Notes under the pieces: generated by a model
Database searches by the model: none
What the model was told of the DNA's origin: nothing
The model's input: only the letters and a program-made list of their open reading frames with translations
Translations under genes and position numbers: made by a program
Part shown: positions 53,675 to 63,540 of the stretch, in pieces
Numbering within the stretch: the stretch's first letter is position 1
Layout of the letters: the number at the start of each line of letters is the position of its first letter
From: SG8-40 sp963792855
GTDB lineage: Bacteria; Pseudomonadota; Gammaproteobacteria; Burkholderiales; Eutrophovitaceae
DNA: 64,000 bases
Assembly (NCBI GenBank): GCA_963792855.1
Contig: CAWBXZ010000018.1
Coordinates: 62,001 to 126,000, forward strand
Reading direction: 5' to 3'

Positions 53675-54739
53675 ATGCACGAACAATTCGTTGGCACGAA
53701 GCCGGTGGATGAACGACACCGATTCGATTCCGGCCGTCTCGAAAGTTATTTGCGCGAACACGTCGAAGGGTTTTCGGGGCCGCTCACCATCGAGCAGTTC
53801 AGCGGTGGTCAGTCCAACCCGACGTTCCTGCTCAAGGCGAGTCGCGCGCGCTACGTCCTGCGCAGAAAGCCGCCCGGCAAGCTCCTGCCTTCAGCACACG
53901 CGGTCGACCGGGAGTATCGGGTCATCAGTGCGTTGCACCAGACGGATGTCCCGGTTGCGAAAACGTTCTGTCTCTGCGAGGACGATTCGATCATCGGGAC
54001 GGCGTTCTACATCATGGATTACGTGGAAGGCCGGGTGCTCTGGGACGGGCTCCTGCCGGACATGACCCCGGATCAGCGGCGGGGCATTTACGATGAGCTC
54101 AACCGCGTCATGGCGGCGCTGCACAAGGTTGACTATGTCGCGGTCGGCCTCGACGGGTTCGGCAAGCCGGGTAATTACATCGAACGGCAGATCAATCGCT
54201 GGATCAAGCAGTATCGTGCCTCCGAGACCGAGCACATCGAGGCAATGGAAAACCTCATCAAGTGGCTGCCGGACAACATACCGCCGGGTGAAGAGACGAC
54301 AATCGTGCATGGCGACTACCGCCTGGACAATGTTATTTTTCACCCCACCGAACCCCGGGTGCTCGCAGTGCTTGACTGGGAGTTGTCGACGCTGGGACAT
54401 CCTCTCGCCGACTTCGCGTACCACTGCATGACGTGGCGCCTCCAGCCGGGAGAGTTCCGCGGCATCGGCGGGGTTGATCTGACGTCGACCGGAATACCTG
54501 CCGAGGAGGAGTATGTCGCGATGTACTGTCGGCGAACCGGCCGCAGCGACATTCCGAACTGGGATTTCTATCTTGCCTACAACATGTTCCGCCTGGCGGG
54601 AATTCTTCAGGGGATCATGGGGCGTGTCAAAGACGGGACCGCGGCCAGCGCACATGCAGCAGAACAGGGAAAGCGCGCCAGGCCAATGGCCGAAGCAGGC
54701 TGGCGCCAGGTCGAGAGGATTCTGAAGGGATCGGCCTGA
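53675..54739 (+). CDS. Aminoglycoside-phosphotransferase-fold kinase (ACAD10/11-like)
   Basis: 354 residues. Gly-rich loop GGQSNPTFLLKA, Lys in YVLRRKPPG, catalytic HGDYRLDNVIFHP and metal-binding DWELSTLGHPLADFA are protein-kinase-like APH motifs. This branch is commonly next to acyl-CoA dehydrogenases and is thought to phosphorylate hydroxyacyl substrates before dehydrogenation. The start at 53675 has AGGAGGA seven bases before it. Confidence 0.87.
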   Translation: MHEQFVGTKPVDERHRFDSGRLESYLREHVEGFSGPLTIEQFSGGQSNPTFLLKASRARYVLRRKPPGKLLPSAHAVDREYRVISALHQTDVPVAKTFCLCEDDSIIGTAFYIMDYVEGRVLWDGLLPDMTPDQRRGIYDELNRVMAALHKVDYVAVGLDGFGKPGNYIERQINRWIKQYRASETEHIEAMENLIKWLPDNIPPGEETTIVHGDYRLDNVIFHPTEPRVLAVLDWELSTLGHPLADFAYHCMTWRLQPGEFRGIGGVDLTSTGIPAEEEYVAMYCRRTGRSDIPNWDFYLAYNMFRLAGILQGIMGRVKDGTAASAHAAEQGKRARPMAEAGWRQVERILKGSA

Positions 54740-54908
54740 AGAAACTGCAGCGGTTGAGGTCATCATCCTTGTAGGCACGGAACTGCTGGTCGGTGCGACG
54801 TTGTTGCGCTGCGTGTCGTTGCAACGCTGTTATTTGCTTCGTGTTTGCGGGCGGCTTACCCTGCCGCCGGCGGTTGTTTTTCAATGAGAAATTCTTGAGG
54901 AGTCTTGG

Positions 54909-55886
54909 ATGAAAGCGGTGTTGTGCAAGGAACTGGGATTGCCGGAAAAACTGGTGTTGGAGGATGTGCCTTCTCCCGTCGCAGGTGACGGCCAGGTTGT
55001 CTTGTCGGTGAAAGCCTGCGGCGTGAATTTTCCGGATACGCTGATTATTCAGGGCAAGTACCAGTTCAAACCCGAATTGCCGTTTTCGCCGGGCGGCGAA
55101 GTTGCCGGTATCGTCAAGGAGGTCGGTGCAGGCGTGACGTCGCTCAAGCCTGGCGATCGTGTCATCGCGTTCAGCACGTGGGGTGGGTTTGCCGAAGAGC
55201 TGGTGGTTGAAGCCGATCGCACCATCGCGATGCCGGATTCGATGGACTTCGTGCCGGCGTCGGGGTTTGTTCTGACTTATGGAACCAGTTATCACGCGTT
55301 GAAAGACCGTGCGCAACTCAAGGCCGGCGAGACCTTGCTGGTGCTGGGTGCATCGGGTGGCGTCGGGATTGCCGCGATTCAGCTTGGCAAGATGATGGGC
55401 GCCCGGGTGATTGCGGCCGCATCGACAGAGCAGAAGCTGAAGGTATGCAAGGACAACGGCGCCGACGAGTTGATCAATTACGGACAACAGGATTTGCGCA
55501 AACGCGTAAAGGAACTCACCGGCGGCAAGGGCGTGGACGTGGTGTACGACCCGGTCGGTGGACCCTATTCCGAGCCGGCTCTGCGTGATATGGCCTGGAA
55601 CGGGCGCTTTCTGGTGGTCGGCTTCGCTGCAGGGGAGATACCGAAAGTGCCGCTCAATCTCGCGCTGTTGAAAGGCTGCTCCATCGTTGGCGTGTTCTGG
55701 GGCGCGTTTACCCGCAATGAGCCGGAGGCCAATCGGCGCAACAACGAAGAACTGATGCGCTTCTTCGCCGAAGGCAAAGTCAAACCGCACATTCATGCGA
55801 CCTATCCTCTGGAACAGGCCGCCCAGGCGCTGAACGATGTCATGTACAAGCGTGTCAGCGGTAAAGTGGTTCTGACGGCCGGTTGA
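54909..55886 (+). CDS. NADPH:quinone oxidoreductase-like MDR protein
   Basis: 325 residues. VLEDVPSPVAGDGQVV, ACGVNFPDTLIIQGKYQ, FSPGGEVAGIVKEVGAGV and GASGGVGIAAIQLGKMMGARVIAAAS are zeta-crystallin-type quinone reductase motifs; there are no zinc ligands. It reduces quinones or enoyl groups with NADPH. AGGAGTC precedes the ATG at 54909. Part of the acyl-CoA catabolic cluster. Confidence 0.92.
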   Translation: MKAVLCKELGLPEKLVLEDVPSPVAGDGQVVLSVKACGVNFPDTLIIQGKYQFKPELPFSPGGEVAGIVKEVGAGVTSLKPGDRVIAFSTWGGFAEELVVEADRTIAMPDSMDFVPASGFVLTYGTSYHALKDRAQLKAGETLLVLGASGGVGIAAIQLGKMMGARVIAAASTEQKLKVCKDNGADELINYGQQDLRKRVKELTGGKGVDVVYDPVGGPYSEPALRDMAWNGRFLVVGFAAGEIPKVPLNLALLKGCSIVGVFWGAFTRNEPEANRRNNEELMRFFAEGKVKPHIHATYPLEQAAQALNDVMYKRVSGKVVLTAG

Positions 55887-55961
55887 GCCGGCCGGTGCTC
55901 CAGAACCGGAATTGCCGCCACTGTCGGGAACGTGCAACGCGAAGGGCATGTGAGGTATGAA

Positions 55962-57579
<1,618 letters not shown>

Positions 57580-57630
57580 ATGCGCCGGTCCCGGCCAATC
57601 ACGGGCTGATGTTTCGAAGACGGGTAGCTT

Positions 57631-58767
57631 ATGAATTTTGAACTTACCGAAGAACAGAAGCTGATTCGCGGCGCAGCGCGCGAGTTTGCGAGGGCAGAGA
57701 TCCAGCCGATTGCCGCGCAGTGCGACCGCGATGCCCGGTTCCCCGAGGCGATCATGGAAAAGGCGCGCGAAGTGGGTCTCGTGAACGTGACCGTTCCGGA
57801 AGCGTTTGGCGGTGGCGGGCTCGGTGTATTCGAACTGGCGCTGGTGACGCAGGAACTCGCCTGGGCTTGCGCGGGTATCAACGGCACACTCGGTCTGAAC
57901 AGCGTGATTGCGGACGTGTTTCACGTCGCCGGGACGGCTCAGCAAAAAGAACGGGTGTTCCGGCGTCTCGCCGGTGGGGAATTTGGCGGCTATGCACTCA
58001 CCGAGCCGGCTGCCGGTTCAGACGTGTCCGGGATTACAACGCGTGCCGTTCGCAACGGCGACACGTATGTGCTCAATGGCAGCAAGGTATGGATATCGAA
58101 TGCGCCTCTGGCTGGCTTTTTCGTTGTGTTCGCGAGAACCGACCCCGCTGGCGGTCACCGGGGGATCAGCGTATTTCTGGTTGAGCGCGACACCCCCGGT
58201 TTGATCGTTGGCGCGCCACTGGGCAAACTGGGCCAGCGCGCGGCGCCCGCCGCGGAAGTGTTCTTGCAGGATGTCGCCGTGCCAGAAAGCGCGCGCATCG
58301 GCGACGAAGGGGAGGGTTTTCTGGTGGCGATGAAAGTATTTGACCGGTCGCGGCCAATGGTTGCTGCCGGCGCGCTGGGTGTCATGCAGCGCGCCATGGA
58401 CGAGGCCGTCGAATACGCGCGAACGAGGCGCACCATGGGCAAGCCCATCATCGAGCATCAGGCGATCGGCCACAAACTCGCGGACATGGCGATTCGCACC
58501 GAGGCGGCGCGGTTGCTGGTGCTGCAGGCGGCATGGCTGCTGGATAACGGCCATCGCAATACACAGCAGGCAGCCTACGCGAAGACGTTTGCCGCCGACA
58601 GTGCAATGGCGGTCACGACCGAGGCGGTCCAGATTTTTGGCGGCATGGGTTACAGCACCGATTATCCGGTGGAAAAACTGTTTCGCGATGCCAAGGTTTT
58701 TCAGATCTACGAAGGCACCAGCGAAATTCAGCGCAATATCATTGCTCGCGAACTGTCGCGATCCTGA
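57631..58767 (+). CDS. Acyl-CoA dehydrogenase
   Basis: 378 residues, full family length. YALTEPAAGSDVSGITT and WISNAPLAGFFVVFA are flavin-binding motifs; RTMGKPIIEHQAIGHKLADM, FGGMGYSTDYPVEKLFRDAK and YEGTSEIQRNIIAREL (catalytic Glu of the EGT motif) close it. It introduces the 2,3-double bond of an acyl-CoA and passes electrons to ETF. Between ligase and thiolase genes, as in a beta-oxidation operon. Confidence 0.94.
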   Translation: MNFELTEEQKLIRGAAREFARAEIQPIAAQCDRDARFPEAIMEKAREVGLVNVTVPEAFGGGGLGVFELALVTQELAWACAGINGTLGLNSVIADVFHVAGTAQQKERVFRRLAGGEFGGYALTEPAAGSDVSGITTRAVRNGDTYVLNGSKVWISNAPLAGFFVVFARTDPAGGHRGISVFLVERDTPGLIVGAPLGKLGQRAAPAAEVFLQDVAVPESARIGDEGEGFLVAMKVFDRSRPMVAAGALGVMQRAMDEAVEYARTRRTMGKPIIEHQAIGHKLADMAIRTEAARLLVLQAAWLLDNGHRNTQQAAYAKTFAADSAMAVTTEAVQIFGGMGYSTDYPVEKLFRDAKVFQIYEGTSEIQRNIIARELSRS

Positions 58768-58817
58768 CAGGCGTTGGCGAAGTTGCATTGCGCACATTCT
58801 CGAGGAGGATTCGGAAA

Positions 58818-59990
58818 ATGAGTGAAGCGGTAATTCTCGAAGCGGTACGTTCTCCGTTCGGACGGCGCGGTGGCGTGTTACGGGAACAGCGCCCGGACAG
58901 TCTGCTGGCGCATGTGATCGACGGTCTGATCGAGCGAACAGGTATCGCGCCGGAAAAGATCGAGGATGTCATCGACGGTACGGTCACGCTCGCAGGCGAG
59001 CAGGGCGCAAACCCGGCGCGCCTGGCGGTGTTGTTGTCAAAGCTGCCCGTCACCGTGTCCGGCGTGTCGCTTAACCGCATGTGCGGCTCGTCGCAGCAGG
59101 CGGTGCATTTTGCGGCCCAGGCTGTCGCCAGTGGCGACATGAACTACGTGATCGGTTGTGGTGTAGAAAGCATGACGCGCGTGCCGATGTTTCTCGATAT
59201 CGGGCTGGGCAAGGATGTCAGCGGATTCGAAACACTGAACCCCGAATTGTTCAAGCGCAACGAGCTCATCCATCAGGGAGAGAGCGCGGAGCGCATTTCC
59301 GAGAAATGGTCGCTGACACGCCGCGACGTTGACGAGTTCGCCAAGGAGAGCCATCGCCGTGCCGCCCGTGCCCAGGCAAGCAAGGCGAACCGTGAGATTG
59401 TCCCGGTGCAGGGTGTATCGCCGGAGGCGCAGCCGGTAACCGTTGACCGCGACGAAGGTGTGCGCGCGCAGCTGGACGAAGCGAAAATGGCATCCCTGAA
59501 GCCGGCTTTCCGGCCGGAGGGAAAGGGCGTTGTCACGGCGGCGAATGCGAGCCAGATATCCGACGGTGCTTGCGCCGTACTCGTTGCCAACCGCGACGTC
59601 GCGCTGGCCGACGGATTCAAGCCCAAAGCGCGGTTTCGCGCGCGCGTGGCGCTGGGATCCGATCCGATGCTGCAACTCACTGGCGTTATCCCGGCGACGC
59701 AGCGCGCGCTGCAGCGCGCGGGTCTTTCGATCCGCGATCTCGACTGGATCGAGATCAACGAAGCATTCGCTTCGGTGGTTTTGTCCTGGGCGAAGGAATT
59801 GAATCCGGACATGGACAAAGTCAATCCCTGGGGCGGTGCCATCGCGCACGGCCATCCGCTGGGGGCGACCGGCGGCGGTTTGATGTCGAAGATGCTGAGC
59901 GGGCTGGAAGCAACCGACGGAACACTGGGGTTGCAGGTCATGTGCATCGGGCACGGGCAGGCGACGGCAACGGTGATCGAGCGCATCTGA
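58818..59990 (+). CDS. Acetyl-CoA C-acetyltransferase-type thiolase
   Basis: 390 residues. The nucleophilic cysteine is in NRMCGSSQQAV, the second set is INEAFASVV, then HGHPLGATGG (catalytic His) and CIGHGQATATVI (second Cys). It should cleave a 3-ketoacyl-CoA or condense acetyl-CoA. Start at 58818 (MSEAVILEAVRSP). AGGAGG lies before it. It completes the acyl-CoA cluster. Confidence 0.94.
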   Translation: MSEAVILEAVRSPFGRRGGVLREQRPDSLLAHVIDGLIERTGIAPEKIEDVIDGTVTLAGEQGANPARLAVLLSKLPVTVSGVSLNRMCGSSQQAVHFAAQAVASGDMNYVIGCGVESMTRVPMFLDIGLGKDVSGFETLNPELFKRNELIHQGESAERISEKWSLTRRDVDEFAKESHRRAARAQASKANREIVPVQGVSPEAQPVTVDRDEGVRAQLDEAKMASLKPAFRPEGKGVVTAANASQISDGACAVLVANRDVALADGFKPKARFRARVALGSDPMLQLTGVIPATQRALQRAGLSIRDLDWIEINEAFASVVLSWAKELNPDMDKVNPWGGAIAHGHPLGATGGGLMSKMLSGLEATDGTLGLQVMCIGHGQATATVIERI

Positions 59991-60067
59991 CACGGCTTGT
60001 GTACACGCGTGCGGTCACCGGATTCAAAGACGAAGTTTTTCATCGGCGGTCGAATCTGTAACAACTG

Positions 60068-60832
60068 ATGGCGAAGAAAATTCGAATTGCCGTATTGCTG
60101 TTTATCCTTTTGACGGTAGCCGTTGGCTCCTGGCAGGCGCGCGTGCGGACGACTTCGTGGAACCGTGCGCTGGATGTCGTGGTGTTTCCGGTCAACGCGG
60201 ACGGTACGCCCGAGACTGCGGCATACATCGGCACGCTCGGCGACGAGGCTTTTGACCCGATCAGGACATTCATGCGTGATGAGGCGCAGGAGTACGGCAT
60301 CGATCTGCTCAATCCAGTGGCGGTGTATATCGGACCGGAGGTGGCGGCGATTCCGCCAGCGCCGCCGGTTGGCGGGTCGGTACCATCGGTGATGCTGTGG
60401 AGTCTGCAAATGCGTTTCTGGGCGTGGCGGCATGGCGAGCATCCGATTCTGCGGCCGGACGTGCGCATCTACGCGCTGCTGCATCACCCCTCGACAACGC
60501 AGCATCTTGATCACTCAGTCGGTCTGCAAAAAGGCCTGATCGGGGTAGCCAATCTTTTTGCCGTGCCGCACATGACGGCGGAGAACAACATCGTCATTAC
60601 GCACGAGTTGCTGCACACTCTGGGCGCGACCGACAAGTACGACCTGATGAACAATCAGCCGTTGTACCCGGCGGGCTACGCGCAACCGGATTTGTCGCCG
60701 CTGTATCCACAGGAATTTGCTGAAATCATGGGCGGGCGCATCCCGCTTGCGGATAAGCACTCGGTAGCGCCGCAGACGCTGGACTCGGTTTTGGTCGGCC
60801 CGGAGACCGCGCGCGAGATCGGCTGGCTCTGA
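60068..60832 (+). CDS. Exported/anchored zincin-like protein
   Basis: 254 residues with an N-terminal signal anchor (RIAVLLFILLTVAVGSW). The motif HELLHTLGATD at residues 179-189 is HExxHxxGxxD, the metal site of metzincin-like and related proteases, with Glu180 as candidate catalytic base. The remainder (TLGDEAFDPIRTFMRDEAQEYG, RPDVRIYALLHHPSTTQH, MGGRIPLADKHSVAPQTLDSV) matches no family I know. It could be an envelope metallopeptidase. Confidence 0.72.
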   Translation: MAKKIRIAVLLFILLTVAVGSWQARVRTTSWNRALDVVVFPVNADGTPETAAYIGTLGDEAFDPIRTFMRDEAQEYGIDLLNPVAVYIGPEVAAIPPAPPVGGSVPSVMLWSLQMRFWAWRHGEHPILRPDVRIYALLHHPSTTQHLDHSVGLQKGLIGVANLFAVPHMTAENNIVITHELLHTLGATDKYDLMNNQPLYPAGYAQPDLSPLYPQEFAEIMGGRIPLADKHSVAPQTLDSVLVGPETAREIGWL

Positions 60833-61163
60833 GGCGGGCACGTGCGTCGATTTGCGGATTTTTGCCGGGTCACCGCGGACTGGCTGCAGTGATGCGCCGA
60901 TGCATGACAGAATCGCGGTTGGTGGCGATGGTAGTGGCCGGTACGCATTGCGTTCGAGGCGGGTTGGTGGGCGCCCCGTCCGGACTGTGGTTGGGCGGGC
61001 GCGTTGTTGCAAATAACAACCATTCGCAATAAAATTTGATTGTCGGCGAACAGGCAAGTCATCGATTTATATCGCTTTTCTGGTGCTCTGGACGGAATCG
61101 GTTGGCCGGTTCGTATGAGCGCCTTTGGGCGCAGTTGGTACGCTGGACCATTGGGGGGAGGCA
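60833..61163. other. Intergenic/leader region upstream of the flavin-redox operon
   Basis: 330 bases. Holds the Fur-type promoter at 61007-61035 and a ~130-base leader before the first start. No other structure seen. Confidence 0.5.
61007..61035 (+). promoter_or_regulatory. Sigma70 promoter with overlapping Fur box
   Basis: TTGCAA (61007-61012) and TAAAAT (61030-61035) are 17 bases apart. Between and over them, GCAAATAACAACCATTCGC (61009-61027) matches 12 of 19 bases of the E. coli Fur consensus. Fur bound here would block RNA polymerase, so the operon would be iron-repressed. Confidence 0.55.
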
Positions 61164-61271
61164 ATGAAATCAGGTTTATGTGTTTCTGCAGCGAGGGGCT
61201 TGCTGTCGATCCGGTGTAACCGTCCGTTTGTACGTGCCGTGGCCGCACGCTTTGCGCTGGGGTGGCGCTGA
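61164..61271 (+). CDS. Possible 35-residue leader peptide
   Basis: ATG at 61164 has GGGGGGAGGC just before it; the frame encodes an Arg-rich peptide (MKSGLCVSAARGLLS...) and ends TGA at 61269-61271. The stop overlaps the ATG of the FMN-binding protein gene (TGATG), a layout of translational coupling. It could be a leader ORF that controls the operon; it may equally be fortuitous. Confidence 0.35.
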   Translation: MKSGLCVSAARGLLSIRCNRPFVRAVAARFALGWR

Positions 61272-61825
61272 TGGCTGCCGACGACAACTGGTTGCGCTTT
61301 GTTTCGATCCCGATTGCCGCAGTAGCGGTCGCCGGGCAAGTTCAGGCTGCCCAGTATCTCACTGTCGAACAGGCCCAGAAACTGATGTTCGGCAAGGATG
61401 CAATGTTTCAACGCAGCGACCTGCAATGGGACGAGCAGACTGCGGCCGCGATCCAACAGGCATCCGGCGTGCGTGTCACGAGAAACAAACAACCCGTCTG
61501 GAAGGTCACGGAAAACGATGCGCTGGTCGGGTACTTCATTGTTGACGAGGTGTATGGCAAGCACGAGTACATAACCTATGCCGTGGCGCTTGACGCCGAA
61601 GGGCGCGTGCGCCAGCTTGAAGTCCTCGTGTACCGGGAAAGTTACGGCTACGAAATTCGCAACCCCGCGTGGCGTGCACAGTTCATCGGCAAACAGCACG
61701 GCGATCCGGTCACGCTTGAAGAGGACATCAAGAACATCTCGGGCGCGACGATGTCGTGCCGTCACATTTCGGAAGGTGTGAAGCGGTTGCTTGCGACCTA
61801 CGATCATGTGGTGCGAACGAATTAG
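61271..61825 (+). CDS. FMN-binding domain protein (flavinylation target)
   Basis: 184 residues: a short N-terminal hydrophobic segment (FVSIPIAAVAVAGQVQAA) probably serves as signal. The FMN_bind domain ends in the motif SGATMS at residues 157-162; the last Ser (Ser162) is the expected site where FMN is attached through phosphate by ApbE. Homologous domains occur in NqrC/RnfG and NosR. It would act as a one- or two-electron carrier outside the cytoplasmic membrane. Operon partner of apbE and the cytochrome-like gene. Confidence 0.85.
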   Translation: MAADDNWLRFVSIPIAAVAVAGQVQAAQYLTVEQAQKLMFGKDAMFQRSDLQWDEQTAAAIQQASGVRVTRNKQPVWKVTENDALVGYFIVDEVYGKHEYITYAVALDAEGRVRQLEVLVYRESYGYEIRNPAWRAQFIGKQHGDPVTLEEDIKNISGATMSCRHISEGVKRLLATYDHVVRTN

Positions 61826-62858
61826 GCGGGCCCGGCCGCTGCTGGGGACACTGGTCGAGATTTCCCTGGCAGGTCGCAGCAAAGACGAGTTGCACGATGC
61901 TGCGGGGGCGGCTTTCGCGGGGATCGCGCAACTTCACGAACTGATGAGCCTGCAATCAGCGCAGAGCGAATTGTCTTGCCTGAACAACACGCCGGTCGGA
62001 ACCGCGGTCCGTATCAGTCGGCATACCTGGAGCGTGCTCGCGTTGGCCGGGGAAGTTTCGCGTCTCAGTGACGGCGCATTCGACGTTACCGTTGGCGCTA
62101 CGATGATGGCGCGAGACGGCGTGCCCGGAGTACAGCAGAAGCAGACAGACCCTCTTGCAACCTACCGCGACATCGAACTGCTGGACGGTTCCCGAGTCCG
62201 GTTCCGGCGCGCGCTTGCAGTGGACGTCGGCGGCATCGCCAAGGGTTATGCCGTGGACCACGCTGTCCGGATTTTGCGCGACCGGGGTGTACCGGCAGGA
62301 TGCGTCAACGCTGGCGGAGACTTGCGCGCGTTCGGCGACGATTCGGTGGCCGTGCAGGTACGCGATCCCGAAGATCCGGGGACTGCGCGTGCGCACCTCG
62401 ACTTGCGTAACCAGGCCCTGGCCACGAGTGCCAATTACGCGGACGATGGCGCATTCAGGGCGTCGGGCGTGGTGCTCGATCCGCGTGCCAACAATTCCAT
62501 CGCCGCTCGGGGACGTTCGGCATCGGTGCGCGCGAAAAGCTGTGCGGTGGCTGATGCCCTTGCCAAATGCGTGCTTCTGCTTGGCGCAAACAGCGCGGCG
62601 GCGTTGCGTCATTACGAGGCTGACGGGTTTGTGATCGAAGGAGCAACAGCTTTCGTGATTGACACGCGATTGTCCGCTGCCCACGCGTTATCCGCGGGAC
62701 GCATGGGCCGCTCTGCCGTCGCGGAGTCCGGGGCCTCTGCGGCGCCACTTCGCGGCCGGAAAAATGTCAGGCAGCCGCATGGAGGTTCGATGCATGCTGG
62801 TTCGAAGCAGGGCGGGTCTGATCATGTCGTGTTGGATCAAACCGGGTCCTTGACATGA
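61806..62858 (+). CDS. apbE: ApbE family FAD:protein FMN transferase
   Basis: 350 residues. LLGTLVEISLAGRS begins the fold, followed by VDVGGIAKGYAVDHAVRILRDRGV and CVNAGGDLRAFGDDSVAV, which bind Mg and FAD. It transfers FMN to Ser/Thr in FMN-binding domains. No lipobox or signal precedes the fold in either likely start (61806 or 61791), unlike many ApbE proteins, so it may act before export. The C-terminus has ~35 extra residues. It overlaps the upstream gene by 20 bases and the next by four (ATGA). Confidence 0.9.
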   Translation: MWCERIRRARPLLGTLVEISLAGRSKDELHDAAGAAFAGIAQLHELMSLQSAQSELSCLNNTPVGTAVRISRHTWSVLALAGEVSRLSDGAFDVTVGATMMARDGVPGVQQKQTDPLATYRDIELLDGSRVRFRRALAVDVGGIAKGYAVDHAVRILRDRGVPAGCVNAGGDLRAFGDDSVAVQVRDPEDPGTARAHLDLRNQALATSANYADDGAFRASGVVLDPRANNSIAARGRSASVRAKSCAVADALAKCVLLLGANSAAALRHYEADGFVIEGATAFVIDTRLSAAHALSAGRMGRSAVAESGASAAPLRGRKNVRQPHGGSMHAGSKQGGSDHVVLDQTGSLT

Positions 62859-63361
62859 ACGCGCCCGCGTTACGCCTTGGCACATGGCACCAGGCCTACC
62901 TGTATTCGGTGGGAGCGGTGCTGGTGTTATCCGGGGCGTTGTGGCTGTGGTTCCATTACTTCGTTCGTGTCGAGGGCGATTTCGGGCCGACCCTGCATCC
63001 GCTCGAGCCCTGGTGGCTGCGTGTACACGGGGTATCGGCCGCGGCGTTCCTGGTCGGTTTCGGCAGTGTGCTGCCCGGGCACGTGCGGCGTGCATGGGGC
63101 GCGGCGCGCAATCGCATTACAGGAACGGTTTTCTTTGCCGTCATGGTGACACTGACCCTGACCGGCTACCTGCTTTATTACGTCGGTGTCGAGGCAACAC
63201 GCGAGGTAATGTCCCTGTTGCATTGGTCGATCGGCCTGGCGTTTCCGGTATTGACGCTGTTGCATGTCTGGCGCGGGCGCGTATGGCGCCGGATCAAGAT
63301 CGCTGACGCGCGTGCCAGAACGAATGGCGCTGTTACTGACGAGGGCCGGCAGGAAAGCTAG
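62855..63361 (+). CDS. Cytochrome b561/DUF4405-like membrane protein
   Basis: 168 residues with four membrane helices (about 16-34, 51-71, 88-108, 118-136). Histidines lie at helix edges: GTWHQAY, WLWFHYF, WLRVHGVSAA, SLLHWSIGLA and TLLHVWRGR, a pattern that can bind two b hemes. It could pass electrons between the quinone pool and the flavinylated partner. Its TAG stop (63359-63361) is formed by the CTAG end of the adjacent palindromic element. Confidence 0.75.
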   Translation: MNAPALRLGTWHQAYLYSVGAVLVLSGALWLWFHYFVRVEGDFGPTLHPLEPWWLRVHGVSAAAFLVGFGSVLPGHVRRAWGAARNRITGTVFFAVMVTLTLTGYLLYYVGVEATREVMSLLHWSIGLAFPVLTLLHVWRGRVWRRIKIADARARTNGAVTDEGRQES

Positions 63362-63540
63362 GGCCTGTTAACACCTATGTGATGATCGACGCGTTGCTCC
63401 CCAAGGTGGGACCAGGCAAGGCGCGAGGAGCGCAGTCTGGTTATTCCAAACAAGCGACGAGCAACACGGCATGGCCCCATCCTGGGGGCAACCCGACGGG
63501 CCACCGGCGCGTCGACCAAATATGCGTTAACAGGCCCTAG
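63358..63540. mobile_element. MITE-like palindromic element
   Basis: Perfect 15-bp terminal inverted repeats CTAGGGCCTGTTAAC/GTTAACAGGCCCTAG bound about 183 bases. TA at both inner ends could be a target duplication. The interior is also self-complementary (GTTGCTCCCCAAGGTGGGACCA against TGGCCCCATCCTGGGGGCAAC, imperfect), giving a long hairpin. No gene inside. The ends provide the stop codons of both flanking, convergent genes. Confidence 0.65.

Noticed and set aside
59273..60514. Minus-strand open frame of about 413 codons
   Set aside because: Opposite the thiolase and zincin-like genes; no family motifs.
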